Part shown: positions 8,533 through 17,116 of the stretch, piece after piece
Numbering within the stretch: position 1 is the first letter of the stretch
How the letters are laid out: the number at the start of each line of letters is the position of its first letter
DNA from: Planosporangium spinosum
GTDB taxonomy: Bacteria > Actinomycetota > Actinomycetes > Mycobacteriales > Micromonosporaceae
NCBI RefSeq assembly: GCF_049999945.1
Contig: NZ_JBLYUB010000011.1
Coordinates: 1-64,000 of the forward strand
DNA length: 64,000 nt
Direction: 5' to 3'
Position numbers and translations under genes: made by a program
Notes under the pieces: generated by a model
The model's input: only the letters and a program-made list of their open reading frames with translations
What the model was told of the DNA's origin: nothing
The model's database searches: none

Positions 8533-9366
8533 CTAGCGGGTCAGGCGACCCAGCAGCGCCGAGGACGCCGCGATGCCGGCGATCGCGCAACCGGCCAGGA
8601 CGACCAGGTCGAGGCCGACGTGGGACCGGGTACCGACGAGCAGCCCGCGCAGGGCGTCGACCTCGTACGACAGCGGGTTGACCCGGCTGAGCGCGCGCAG
8701 CCAGCCGGGCATGACGTCCACGGGGTACAGCGCGTTCGAGCCGAAGAACAGCGGCATCGTGATGGCCTGGCCGATACCCATGAGCCGTTCGCGGGACAGG
8801 ACGAGGCCGGCGATCGTCATCGACAGGCAGGAGAAGAACGCCGCGCCGAGCAGCACGGTGACGAACACGCCGAGCAGGTGCAACGGGTTGGCCGACAGGC
8901 CCACCCCGAGCGCTGCCGCGAGCACCAGGATGATCAGCGCCTGGGCGAGCGCCCGGACGCCCGCCGCGAACGCCTTCCCGGTGATCAGTGCCGCCCGGGG
9001 CGTGGGGGTCACCAGCAGCTTGGTGAGCACGCCGGCGTCGCGTTCCCAGATGATCTGGATGCCGTAGAAGATGGCGATGAACAGCGCCGACTGGGCGAGG
9101 ATCCCGGGGGCCAGGTAGTCCAGGTACGGCACATGGCCGGTGGGGATGGCCCGGATCCGGGTGAACGTCTCACCGAAGATGAGCAGCCACAGCGCCGGCT
9201 GGATGGCCCGGGTCACCAGCTCGGTGCGGTCGTGGCGCAGCTTCTGCAGCTCGACCAGGCACAGCGCGTACACCCGCGAGGGCAGCATCCGCCACGCCCC
9301 GCGGCCATCGGGCAGTTCATCGCGGTCAGCCGAGGCGACGGGCTGTTCGACGGGTGCTGCGGACAT
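8533..9366 (-). CDS. ABC-2 type drug exporter permease (DrrB-like)
   Basis: 277 residues with six membrane helices. ABC-2 permease hallmarks are IFGETFTRIRAIPTG near TM1, the amphipathic ERDAGVLTKLLVTPTPR loop, and NALYPVDVMPGWLRALSRVNPLSY before the last helix. It is the membrane partner of the ATPase encoded immediately upstream, whose 3' end it overlaps by about 40 bases. GGGAGG at 9375-9380 fixes the start at ATG 9366 (GTG 9369 is equally placed). The pair resembles daunorubicin-resistance exporters; the exported compound is unknown. Confidence 0.88.
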   Translation of the reverse strand: MSAAPVEQPVASADRDELPDGRGAWRMLPSRVYALCLVELQKLRHDRTELVTRAIQPALWLLIFGETFTRIRAIPTGHVPYLDYLAPGILAQSALFIAIFYGIQIIWERDAGVLTKLLVTPTPRAALITGKAFAAGVRALAQALIILVLAAALGVGLSANPLHLLGVFVTVLLGAAFFSCLSMTIAGLVLSRERLMGIGQAITMPLFFGSNALYPVDVMPGWLRALSRVNPLSYEVDALRGLLVGTRSHVGLDLVVLAGCAIAGIAASSALLGRLTR

Positions 9367-10123
9367 CACGGAAACCTCCCTGGGTTTCGGCGAAAGTGTC
9401 GCCGGTGTGGTGGCGGAACACGTCCTCCAGCGTGGAGTCCGGTCCGAGCGCCGCCTTCAACTCGTCGGGCGTGCCGAGCGCGCGGATCCGGCCCTGGTGC
9501 ATCAGGGCCACCCGGTCGCAGTACTGATCGGCCTCGTCCATGTAGTGCGTGGTCACCAGCACCGTCGCGCCGGTCGTGGCGCGCAGTTCGGTGACCTTGT
9601 CCCACAGCGCGCCCCGGGCCACCGGGTCCAGCCCGATGGTCGGCTCGTCGAGGATGAGCAGGCGTGGCCGGTTGACCAGCGCCTGGGCCAGTTCCAGCCG
9701 CCGCACCATGCCACCCGAGTACGTCCCGACCATCCGGTCGGCGGCCTCGGCCAGGCCCATCGCGCGCACAGCCTCGTCGACCCGGCCGACCCGCTCCCGG
9801 CGCGGCACGTCGAACAGCCGGGCAAAGAGGCTGACGTTCTCGCGCCCGGTCAGCGAGCCGTCGGCCGAGAGCATCTGCGGCACGTAGCCGATGGCGCGCC
9901 GCACGGCGAACGGCCGCACGGCGGGGTCGGCACCGAAGACGGAGACCATCCCGGGCCGTACCGGCAGCAGCGTGGTGATGAGCCGGATCGTGGTCGTCTT
10001 GCCGGCGCCGTTCGGGCCGAGCAGGCCGAAGATCTCACCGCGCAGGACGCTCAGGTCGAGATCGTCGACGGCGACGTGGTCGCCGAAAGCGTGGCGCAGC
10101 CCGGTGCAGGCGACCGCGGTCAT
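9326..10123 (-). CDS. ABC transporter ATP-binding protein (DrrA-like)
   Basis: 265 residues. It carries the Walker A GPNGAGKTT at 36-44, the signature TYSGGMVRR at 134-142, the Walker B LLILDEPTIGLDP at 155-167, and a switch histidine in TTHYMDEAD. A DrrA-type C-terminal tail ends in TLEDVFRHHTG. It energises the ABC-2 permease downstream. ATG at 10123 overlaps the stop of the MarR gene by four bases, so marR, ATPase and permease form one translationally coupled operon. The operon is probably controlled by the MarR protein through the palindrome at 10769. Confidence 0.9.
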   Translation of the reverse strand: MTAVACTGLRHAFGDHVAVDDLDLSVLRGEIFGLLGPNGAGKTTTIRLITTLLPVRPGMVSVFGADPAVRPFAVRRAIGYVPQMLSADGSLTGRENVSLFARLFDVPRRERVGRVDEAVRAMGLAEAADRMVGTYSGGMVRRLELAQALVNRPRLLILDEPTIGLDPVARGALWDKVTELRATTGATVLVTTHYMDEADQYCDRVALMHQGRIRALGTPDELKAALGPDSTLEDVFRHHTGDTFAETQGGFRDVRSTRRTARRLG

Positions 10124-10758
10124 GATTCTTCCTCCAACTCGCGCAGCAGGCGACGCAGGGCCGGCAGGGCCGTCTCGATGGTGCGGACGTCCTCGGCAGG
10201 CAGGCGGGACAGCGCGGTGCCGACGATGCGGTCCCGGCCGCTGCGCCACTGCCGCAGCCGCTGGCGTGCGGCGTCGGTGGGCGCCAGCCGGGCTGCCCGG
10301 CGGTCGGCCGGGTCGACCTCCCGCTGCAGCAGCCCCGCGCTGACCAGTTGGTTGACCAGCGTGCTGACCGAGTTGTCGGCCAGGTGCAGCACCCGCGCGG
10401 CCGCCTTGACTCCGATGCCCGGCTGGTCGTTGACGACGCGTAGCAGTTCGATGTGCGCGCCGCGCAGGGCCGGGCCGGGCATCGTGGGCCGCAACCGGCG
10501 GCGCACCAGTCGGCGCAGTCCGGATGCCGTGTCCATCAACTCGGAGGCCGTGTCCCGCCATCCGGAGGTGCGGTCCGCCGGTGTGGACCCGGCGTCCGCC
10601 AGCCCGGCCGCGGGGTCCGCGAGGCGCCCGGACGTGGAGTCCGCGAGGTGCCCGGACGTGGTGCCCACCCGGGGCGCGGCCGCGGGGTCCGCAGCGGGTG
10701 GTGGGTTCGGTTGGCCGGACCCGGGGGTCCCGGGTCCGGCGGCAGGCCATTCGGTCAC
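10120..10758 (-). CDS. MarR-family transcriptional regulator
   Basis: Up to 212 residues. The winged-helix MarR core spans ~90-185 (LLRVVNDQPGIGVKAAARVL, then VSTLVNQLVSAGLLQREVDPADRRAARL). Residues 1-75 are unusual: a low-complexity Pro/Ala/Thr stretch with repeated TSG and LAD units, encoded by DNA repeats at 10615-10662. If translation starts at ATG 10536 (MDTASGLRRLV) this extension is absent. GTG at 10758 lies just downstream of a TAGTCT -10 box and an operator-like palindrome, so the longer, leaderless form is credible. It is the first gene of the exporter operon and probably self-regulating. Confidence 0.82.
   Translation of the reverse strand: MTEWPAAGPGTPGSGQPNPPPAADPAAAPRVGTTSGHLADSTSGRLADPAAGLADAGSTPADRTSGWRDTASELMDTASGLRRLVRRRLRPTMPGPALRGAHIELLRVVNDQPGIGVKAAARVLHLADNSVSTLVNQLVSAGLLQREVDPADRRAARLAPTDAARQRLRQWRSGRDRIVGTALSRLPAEDVRTIETALPALRRLLRELEEES
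10615..10662. repeat. 24-bp tandem duplication in marR 5' region
   Basis: Two adjacent copies (10615-10638, 10639-10662) starting GTCCGCGAGG and differing at the 11th and last bases. They encode the repeated TSG/LAD units of the MarR N-terminal extension. Confidence 0.7.
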
Positions 10759-10764
10759 ACCGCC

Positions 10765-10787
10765 AGACTACCTCTTAGTCAGAGGTA
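10765..10787 (-). promoter_or_regulatory. Predicted marR operator and leaderless promoter
   Basis: The inverted repeat TACCTCT-TAGTC-AGAGGTA (7-bp arms, 10769-10787) directly abuts a minus-strand TAGTCT hexamer (10770-10765). That hexamer lies six bases from the GTG at 10758. The geometry fits a -10 box for a leaderless transcript covered by a MarR operator, which is inference from position and symmetry. Confidence 0.6.
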
Positions 10788-10963
10788 TTCGCATGCGGAG
10801 GCGCACGGTCGCCCGTCACCGTCATCCGGAAGGCCGCTCGCACCCGGGAGGCCGCCCGCCGCGCCATGGAACGCTGCCCCCCGCCCGGACGACCGGGCCC
10901 CGGCCCCCGATCGGCCAGCGGGGCCGGGCCCTGGCCACGAGGCCGGGCGCCGTCAGGGCGCCG

Positions 10964-11899
10964 TCAGCGGGAACTCGTCCCCGCGTAGGTGCGTGAGCCG
11001 TCCCGGGATCCGGCGCCGGCGCGGCGCACCGCGAAGGCGGCCGCACCCGCCAGCGCCACGCCCAGCAACGTCACCACGACGACCAGGTTCGGCACGCCGA
11101 ACAGCTTCAGCGCGCTCGCCAGCAGGACGAACACCAGCGCCGCCCGGACCACACCCGCCGGCGCCCGGGAGGACAGCCGGGCACCGAGCAGCACGCCGGG
11201 AATGGAACCGACGAGGATCGCCGCCGAGAGGTCGAGGTGGAAGTCACCGAAGAGCACGTGCCCCAGGGCGGCCGCGGCGACCAGCGGTACCGCCTGGACC
11301 AGGTCGGTGCCGACCAGGTCGTTGGCGCGCAGCATCGGGTACAGCACGAGCAGCACGACGATGATCAGTGAACCGGAGCCGACCGAGGTCAGCCCGACGA
11401 CGAGCCCGCCCAGCGCACCGAGCAGCACGGTGGGTACCGGACGTACCCGCAACGCGGCGGTCGCCCCATCGGACGCCGGCGCACCGCTCGACCGGTACGC
11501 CTTCACCACGATCCCCACGACGGCCAGCAGCAGGGCGACCCCCAGCGCCGACTGGATGGCGTGCTGGACCCCGCCGTCCCCGCCGATGGCCCGCAGCAGC
11601 AGCACGCCCGCGAACGCGGACGGCACGCTGCCGGCGCACAGCCACCCGACGAGCGACCAGTTCACGGTGCCGCGGCGGATGTGCACGAGGCTGCCGAACG
11701 GCTTCATCACCGCACTCGCGACGAGGTCGCTGGAGACCGCGGTGAGCGGCGGAATACCGAAGAACAGCACCAGCACCGGGGTCATCAGCGCGCCACCACC
11801 CATACCGGTGAGCCCGACGATGGTGCCGACGCCGAATCCGGCGAGCGCGAGGACCGGGGACATCCGTCGAGTGTTACCGCACCCGGCAACCTTGTCCAC
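10964..11899 (-). CDS. TauE/SafE-family anion exporter
   Basis: About 311 residues with eight to nine membrane helices in two repeated halves. The family motif GFGVGTIVGLTGMGGGALMTP is at the N-terminus, with its echo GGLVVGLTSVGSGSL in the second half. Members export sulfite, sulfoacetate or related organic anions. The start is uncertain: GTG 11899 has a GGCAGG ribosome site, while ATG 11863 (MSPVLALAG) matches the family N-terminus. No sulfur metabolism genes are adjacent. Confidence 0.85.
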   Translation of the reverse strand: MDKVAGCGNTRRMSPVLALAGFGVGTIVGLTGMGGGALMTPVLVLFFGIPPLTAVSSDLVASAVMKPFGSLVHIRRGTVNWSLVGWLCAGSVPSAFAGVLLLRAIGGDGGVQHAIQSALGVALLLAVVGIVVKAYRSSGAPASDGATAALRVRPVPTVLLGALGGLVVGLTSVGSGSLIIVVLLVLYPMLRANDLVGTDLVQAVPLVAAAALGHVLFGDFHLDLSAAILVGSIPGVLLGARLSSRAPAGVVRAALVFVLLASALKLFGVPNLVVVVTLLGVALAGAAAFAVRRAGAGSRDGSRTYAGTSSR

Positions 11900-12096
11900 C
11901 AAACCTGCCTAATTGGTCGGGATTTGGCTGTCAGATCACACGGGCGGACCACCGCCGGTCCCACACCGGGTGGAACGACACCCACAACCGGACACCAACG
12001 TCCGCCAAGTGGACGCCGATCGCACGGTGCGCACCCCGGGGGGGGACGCCGCCGACGCCCAGGTCGGGATCCGCTCCGGGCGCCGCCCGCGGCAGG

Positions 12097-12897
12097 TCAG
12101 CCCCGGTATCCGCGCATGTTGCGCAGGAGCAGGTAGCAGTCGTGCAACTGCTTCGAGTCGTCCAGTGAGCGGTAGATGCCCCACTTCGGGCGAATCCGGT
12201 CGCCGAGCCAGAGGTCGATACCGCTGCGACTGTCGTCCGCGAGGGTCCTGCCGCCCTCCGTGCATACGAAGTGAGCCGTTCCCTTGTCCCCGATCAGGAA
12301 CGTCATCTCGATCGAGATCCACCGGTTCCAGGCCGCGCTCAGCGGGACGCGGCCGATCTCACCCCCGGACACGAAGGGCCGCAGCGTCAGGTACTCGGCA
12401 CTGCCGTTGCGCCGCAGGCCGATCGTGGCGAGCGGTCCGGTGCCGTTCCCCGGCCGCTTGAGCTGGAAGATGTGGGTGAAGCTGGTCGTACCGCGGAGCG
12501 CGTCGGGGATGAACAGGTCGTACGTCAGCCGCCACGTCTCCCCGTTTCCCCAGGTGAGCACGGTGCCGTTCTGCTTCATCCCCTTGACCTCGTTACGCTG
12601 CCGGTCACTGCCGTCGCGGTCGCGGGTGTGCATGTCGACGCGATAGGTGTCGCCCTGGGGGTAGATGTGCGTGACGCCGGGGTGCGAACCGGATCGGTCG
12701 TCCTCCACCCCCTCGAAAGCGTTCAACCCGTCGCGGCTGGGCACCGGGCTCCACACCAGCGCGGCGGCGGCCGACACGTCGGCAGCCTGGGCGTTGGCCA
12801 GCCCGCGCAGCAGAACGGGCCCACCCACGGCCGCGGCGGCGAGCGTACCGAGGACCGCGCGGCGGGCATGCTTGCGTGGGACGCCAGAACTTGTCAT
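12097..12897 (-). CDS. Tat-exported polysaccharide lyase-like protein
   Basis: 266 residues. The N-terminus carries a twin-arginine-like signal (KHARRAVLGTLAAAAVGG, cleavage near ANAQA). The mature part is a beta-jelly-roll like heparin lyase I / family-20 lyases, with RNEVKG, GETWRLTYDLFIP, WISIEMTF and the late KWGIYRS motif. It may bind or cleave an acidic polysaccharide outside the cell. The exact lyase family and catalytic residues were not confirmed, so function stays provisional. It lies divergent from a membrane protein gene across a 255-bp spacer. Confidence 0.68.
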   Translation of the reverse strand: MTSSGVPRKHARRAVLGTLAAAAVGGPVLLRGLANAQAADVSAAAALVWSPVPSRDGLNAFEGVEDDRSGSHPGVTHIYPQGDTYRVDMHTRDRDGSDRQRNEVKGMKQNGTVLTWGNGETWRLTYDLFIPDALRGTTSFTHIFQLKRPGNGTGPLATIGLRRNGSAEYLTLRPFVSGGEIGRVPLSAAWNRWISIEMTFLIGDKGTAHFVCTEGGRTLADDSRSGIDLWLGDRIRPKWGIYRSLDDSKQLHDCYLLLRNMRGYRG

Positions 12898-13152
12898 GGC
12901 CGCCTCCTACTGGAAAGTGTCTTGCCTGATCGGTGAGCGTCGATGAAATCACCGATCTGACCTGCCGGTCAACGAATCATGGCGACAATGCCGCGACATT
13001 CCGTCGAATGGGAAGAAGCGGCGAAGGAACCCGGGCAAACAACGCACCGATCACGACGGTCGCCGGCAATCGCGTGGCGGGCGCGGACGACACCCGCGTG
13101 GCGGGCGCCGGCAACTGGAAGAATGAGCGCGTCCACGACCCGGGGAGAAATC

Positions 13153-14106
13153 ATGTCCGAGCCGTCCCCGCCACCGCCGGAACACGAGCCTGCGCCGCCG
13201 GGATACGGGCCGCCGCCGGGATACGGGCCCGCACCTGCGACCCGGATACCTCTGGCGCATCCGGCCGGCGACCCGTCCGATCCGCTGATCAGCGGCGACT
13301 ACGCCGGCTGGTGGCGGCGCAACGTCGCGATCCTGAGGGCGTACTGGCGACCGCTGCTGGCGCTGCAACTGCTCGGGGCGGCCGTGGCGCTGGTCCTGCG
13401 GCTGCCGGCCGACATCGTGATGGCGCTCTGGAGCCCCGACCTGCAGATCATGTCGACCGACGACCGCGCCGAAATCCTCCGTACCCTCACCGCGGCGCTG
13501 CCCTCCTTCGGCCTCGGCGGGCTCGGCTCGTTCCTCGAGGCACTGGCCACCACCGTGGCGCTGCTCGCGGGGATTCGCCTGGTCACGGTGGCGGTGACCG
13601 GTGGCCGACCGGAGGTCGGTGCCGCCCTGCGCGGTGCCGTACGCCGACTGTTTCCGCTCGTCGGCTGGGGGCTGCTGGCCGGCCTGATCGTGCTCGCCGG
13701 CATCTGCGCGTGCTTCTTCCCTGGCCTGTACTTCGTCGCCGTGTTCACCGTGCTCCCCGGGGTGGTGCTGTTCGAACGCGGCGGCGCCGTCCGGCGCTGT
13801 TTCATGCTCTTCCACGCCGACCTGGTCGCCGCACTGGCCCGGGTCGCGACCGTCGTGGCGCTCGTCACCGCCGGCTCGCTGCTGACCACGGTGGTCGGCG
13901 GGGTGGTCGACGTCGCCGCGGACACCGCCGGGACCACCGGGCCGCTGGTGGCCGCCACGATCGTGGTCACCCTGTTCGACGTCCTGGTCGGCGTCGCCCT
14001 GGGGATGCTGCTCACGCCGCTGGTCCTCACCACGTACGCCGACGAGCGGGCCCGCCGGGAAGTGCTGCACAGCGGCATGCTCGCGGCCGAGCTCAGGATG
14101 GACTAG
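13153..14106 (+). CDS. Proline-rich polytopic membrane protein
   Basis: 317 residues. The first ~45 are Pro/Gly/Tyr-rich (PPGYGPPPGYGP), followed by about six hydrophobic helices from residue 70 onward, including GLLAGLIVLAGICACFFPGL. The layout resembles actinobacterial YciC/glycerophosphodiesterase-type membrane domains, but no catalytic motif is present and I cannot assign a function. ATG at 13153 is chosen because GGGGAG lies five to six bases upstream; the frame is open to 12979 without another ribosome site. Its 3' end overlaps the convergent MFS gene by four bases. Confidence 0.75.
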   Translation: MSEPSPPPPEHEPAPPGYGPPPGYGPAPATRIPLAHPAGDPSDPLISGDYAGWWRRNVAILRAYWRPLLALQLLGAAVALVLRLPADIVMALWSPDLQIMSTDDRAEILRTLTAALPSFGLGGLGSFLEALATTVALLAGIRLVTVAVTGGRPEVGAALRGAVRRLFPLVGWGLLAGLIVLAGICACFFPGLYFVAVFTVLPGVVLFERGGAVRRCFMLFHADLVAALARVATVVALVTAGSLLTTVVGGVVDVAADTAGTTGPLVAATIVVTLFDVLVGVALGMLLTPLVLTTYADERARREVLHSGMLAAELRMD

Positions 14107-15566
14107 TCACCGGTACGCAGCGGCGGCGCCTCCAGCCCGCACTGGTACTCCTCGCACGGGGCACCGGCCGCGGGCCGGCCCGGCTCGCGGCGCCCGACCG
14201 TCACGGCGGCGAGCAGCCCGCCGACCACGCAGGCCGCGGCGGCGACGTGACAGGCGACCCGGAACCCGGCGTCGAACGCGGCGGGGTACAGGTACGTCAG
14301 CTGGCCGATCCCGGCGACCGCGGGTAGGACCGCGATCGCGATGAGCGCGCCCGCGCGTGCCACGTCGTTGTTGATCGCCGAGGCGATCCCGGAGCGGCCG
14401 GGCGGGACCGCGGTGAGCGCCGTCGCGGTGAGCGGTGCGACGGTGGTGGCGAGGCCCAGCCCGAACAGCACGACCGCGGGCAGCACCCGGGTGACGTACC
14501 CGGAGTCGGTGCCCACCCGGGTCAGCAGGACCACGCCGGCGGCGACGAGCAGCGGCCCCACCGTCATCTGGGGTCGGGGACCGATGCGGTTCGCCAACGC
14601 CCCCGAACGCGCCGACAGCAGCAGCATGATCACGGTCACCGGTAGCAACGCCACGCCGGACTCCAGCGCGCTGTACCCGCCGACCTGCTGCAACTGGATC
14701 GGAAGCAGGAACAGCACCGCGCCGAGGGCGCCGTACACGATGAACGTGACCGCGTTGGTCCCGCTGAACCGGCGGTTGGCGAACATGTCCAGTGGCAACA
14801 GGGGCTGCCGGACCCGGCGCTCCCACCACCCGAACGCCACCAGCAGGGCGGCGCCGCCGACGAGGGCGCCGACGACCGGGGACGCGCGCCACCCGAGCCG
14901 GCCCGCCTCGGTCAGACCGAAGCACAACCCGAGCAGGGACGCCGTGACCAGCAGCGCACCGACGACATCGATGCGGTCGGGCGCGGCCGGGTCGCGGCTG
15001 TCGGGTACGTGCCGCAGGCAGACCCACACGACCACCGCCGCCAGCGGCAGGTTGATGAAGAAGATGTACCGCCAGGAGACGGCGGCGACGAGCCAACCGC
15101 CGAGGAACGGCCCGATCGCGGTCGCGATGCCACCCAGCCCCGACCAGGCCCCGATGGCGCGCGAACGGTCGTCGGGGACGTACGTGGACTCGATGATGGC
15201 CAGGCTGCCCGGCGTCGACAGGGCGGCACCGACGCCCTGGAGGGCCCGGGCGACGATGAGCGTCGTCGGGTCGGGCGCCGTCCCGCACAGCAGCGACGCG
15301 AGGGCGAACCAGATCACGCCGACGACGAAGATCCGGCGTCGCCCGTACCGGTCGCCGAGCGCACCGCCGAGCAGCAGGAAGCCGGCGAGCGTCAGGGTGT
15401 AGCCGGTCACGATCCACTGGAGTCGGTCCAGACCGACGTGGAAGTCACGCCCGATGGTCGGCAGCGCGACGCCGACGGCGGTCGCGTCGATCGCCGCCAG
15501 GCCGGACCCGAGGACCGTCGCGAGCAGCACCCAGCGCCCCCGCGTGCTGGTGTACCGGATCGCCAT
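14103..15566 (-). CDS. MFS drug:H+ antiporter, DHA2 (EmrB/QacA) family
   Basis: 487 residues and about 14 membrane helices. The DHA2 features are present: VLGSGLAAIDATAVGVALPTIGR near the N-terminus, motif A GDRYGRRRIF after TM2, and motif C-like SGLGGIATAIGPFLGGWL. Family members expel drugs or other small hydrophobic cations with proton exchange. No TetR regulator flanks it. It overlaps the opposite-strand membrane protein gene by four bases at its 3' end. Confidence 0.88.
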   Translation of the reverse strand: MAIRYTSTRGRWVLLATVLGSGLAAIDATAVGVALPTIGRDFHVGLDRLQWIVTGYTLTLAGFLLLGGALGDRYGRRRIFVVGVIWFALASLLCGTAPDPTTLIVARALQGVGAALSTPGSLAIIESTYVPDDRSRAIGAWSGLGGIATAIGPFLGGWLVAAVSWRYIFFINLPLAAVVVWVCLRHVPDSRDPAAPDRIDVVGALLVTASLLGLCFGLTEAGRLGWRASPVVGALVGGAALLVAFGWWERRVRQPLLPLDMFANRRFSGTNAVTFIVYGALGAVLFLLPIQLQQVGGYSALESGVALLPVTVIMLLLSARSGALANRIGPRPQMTVGPLLVAAGVVLLTRVGTDSGYVTRVLPAVVLFGLGLATTVAPLTATALTAVPPGRSGIASAINNDVARAGALIAIAVLPAVAGIGQLTYLYPAAFDAGFRVACHVAAAACVVGGLLAAVTVGRREPGRPAAGAPCEEYQCGLEAPPLRTGD

Positions 15567-15714
15567 CAGGTCGCCGACGGCGAACAGTCACCGGCGGCGA
15601 CCCGGCCGTGGTACGGGCCACGGAAGCCCGTCCGTGCCCCGGCCCGGGGCGCCGCCAGCACTGATCGTCCCGTCGTGTTCCCGCCGTCCGCGTCAGCCGA
15701 CCGATGTGGCGCGG

Positions 15715-16059
15715 TCAGCCGGCGGACGGTACGCGTTCACCACTGCGGGCGGTACCCGACCCTGCCGTCCGGTCGGGTCCGGCCACCAGGTCGGCGTACT
15801 CCGGGTGGCGCTTGATGTAGGTGGAGATGAAAGGGCAACTGGCGACGGCCCGATCGCCGCCGGCACGCACCGCGTCGAGGGCGCCGGCCGCGAGCTTGCT
15901 GCCCAGCCCCTGCCCTTCGTACTCGGGGTAGACCTCGGTGTGGGTGAAGTCGACGGTTCTGGGAGCCCGCCGGTACTGGGTGAAGCCGGCCACCCGGCCG
16001 TCGATACGCACTTCGTAACGCGACAGTTCGGGATTGTGGACGATTGACATGTCGGACAC
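15715..16059 (-). CDS. Small GNAT-like N-acetyltransferase (YjdJ/Acetyltransf_CG type)
   Basis: 114 residues, a minimal acetyl-CoA-binding fold: DFTHTEVYPEYEGQGLGSKLAAGALD contains the V/Q-x-x-G-x-G/A pyrophosphate loop, followed by CPFISTYIKRHPEYADL. The Cys/His pair in CPFI..YIKRHPEY is typical of this subgroup, whose substrate is unknown. The start is GTG 16059 or the in-frame ATG 16050. A ~30-residue polar tail follows the domain. It is separated from the NAD kinase gene by only 22 bp in the same orientation and may be co-transcribed downstream of it. Confidence 0.85.
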   Translation of the reverse strand: MSDMSIVHNPELSRYEVRIDGRVAGFTQYRRAPRTVDFTHTEVYPEYEGQGLGSKLAAGALDAVRAGGDRAVASCPFISTYIKRHPEYADLVAGPDRTAGSGTARSGERVPSAG

Positions 16060-16081
16060 GTTGCCGCCTTTCGCGAAGGGC

Positions 16082-16945
16082 CTACTCGACTTCGGCGCTG
16101 CCGTTGACCCGCAGCTTGCGTCGGGCGCGTTCGTAGAACGTGGTCCTGCCGAGCCGGACCACCCGCGCGGCTGCCGGCAGCGGCTGGATCAACAGGCTGT
16201 CGCCGGCCGTCACGTACCCCCGCACGGCGCCGTCAACCTCCACCGCGAGCCGGCCGCTCGTGGACAGCACCTCGAGGACCAGTTTCTCGTCCAGGGACAG
16301 CAGTAGCGGCCGGTTGAACGACGAGTGCGCCGAGGACGCGCCGACGAGCAGTCCCTCCACATTGGGCGAGACGATGGGCCCGCCGGCGGAGAAGCTGTAC
16401 GCGGTGGAGCCGGTCGGCGTGGAGACGATGACCGCGTCGGCGGCGTACTTCACGAACCGGTGGTCCTCGACGTCGATGCCCACCGCCGCCATGCGTTCGC
16501 CCGGTATCCGTGCCAGCGCGATGTCGTTGAACCCGGTGACCGGGTCGCCTCCGGGCAGCGTGGTGGAGACCGCCAGCCGGGGCTCGACCGTGTACTCGTG
16601 CTCGTCGATGGCGGTCAGGGCGGCCGGCAGCTCCGGCACGTCGATCTCGGCCAGGAAGCCCAGCCGGCCGACGTTGACGCCGAGGATCGGCGTCTTCCGC
16701 CCCTCGGCCAGGCGCATCGTGCGCAGCATCGTGCCGTCGCCGCCGAGGCTGACCAGCAACTGGGAGCGATCGGCCAGCTCGGTGGCGGCGACGGCGACCG
16801 CGCTGCAGCCGATGCGGTCGACCTCGTCGCGCAGGCCGAGCACGGTCACGTCCCGCTCCCGGGCCCAGCGGATGATCGTGTCGATGGCGGCGACCGAGTC
16901 CCGGCGCGGATGCAGCACCAGCCCCACCGTCTGCACCAGCCCCAT
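16082..16945 (-). CDS. nadK: NAD kinase
   Basis: 287 residues. The ATP/NAD kinase motif LGGDGTMLRTMR (G68-G69-D70-G71-T72), PILGVNVGRLGFLAEI, and the NAD-binding FNDIALARI and SGSTAYSFSAGGPIVSP-like block (VSTPTGSTAYSFSAGG) are all present. It phosphorylates NAD to NADP in the cytoplasm. In many actinobacteria the main nadK lies between tlyA and recN. Its separate location here suggests either rearrangement or a second copy, which cannot be settled from this window. The start is ATG 16945. Confidence 0.92.
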   Translation of the reverse strand: MGLVQTVGLVLHPRRDSVAAIDTIIRWARERDVTVLGLRDEVDRIGCSAVAVAATELADRSQLLVSLGGDGTMLRTMRLAEGRKTPILGVNVGRLGFLAEIDVPELPAALTAIDEHEYTVEPRLAVSTTLPGGDPVTGFNDIALARIPGERMAAVGIDVEDHRFVKYAADAVIVSTPTGSTAYSFSAGGPIVSPNVEGLLVGASSAHSSFNRPLLLSLDEKLVLEVLSTSGRLAVEVDGAVRGYVTAGDSLLIQPLPAAARVVRLGRTTFYERARRKLRVNGSAEVE

Positions 16946-17053
16946 TCCGTCACTCTACGTCCGGGCCGGTTCAGGCGCGGATGTACGAGGGTGCGTTCTC
17001 ACCGTCGAAGCCACACGGTTCTGGGCGCGGCGGCACGGTCGCCACCTCCCAAT

Positions 17054-17101
17054 GATCACGGAGAGCCGGGTGCCCCGTGGCTACCCGAACTCTCCGTGAT
17101 C
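17054..17101. terminator. GATCAC-headed hairpin downstream of the RND gene
   Basis: Arms GATCACGGAGAG / CTCTCCGTGATC are perfect over 12 bp and continue imperfectly (CCGGGT / ACCCGAA) around an ~11-base loop. It lies 16 bp beyond the RND pump stop, and a following T tract is absent. It is likely the transcription end of that gene, separating it from nadK. Confidence 0.65.
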
Positions 17102-17116
17102 ACTGGCAGGGACCGG

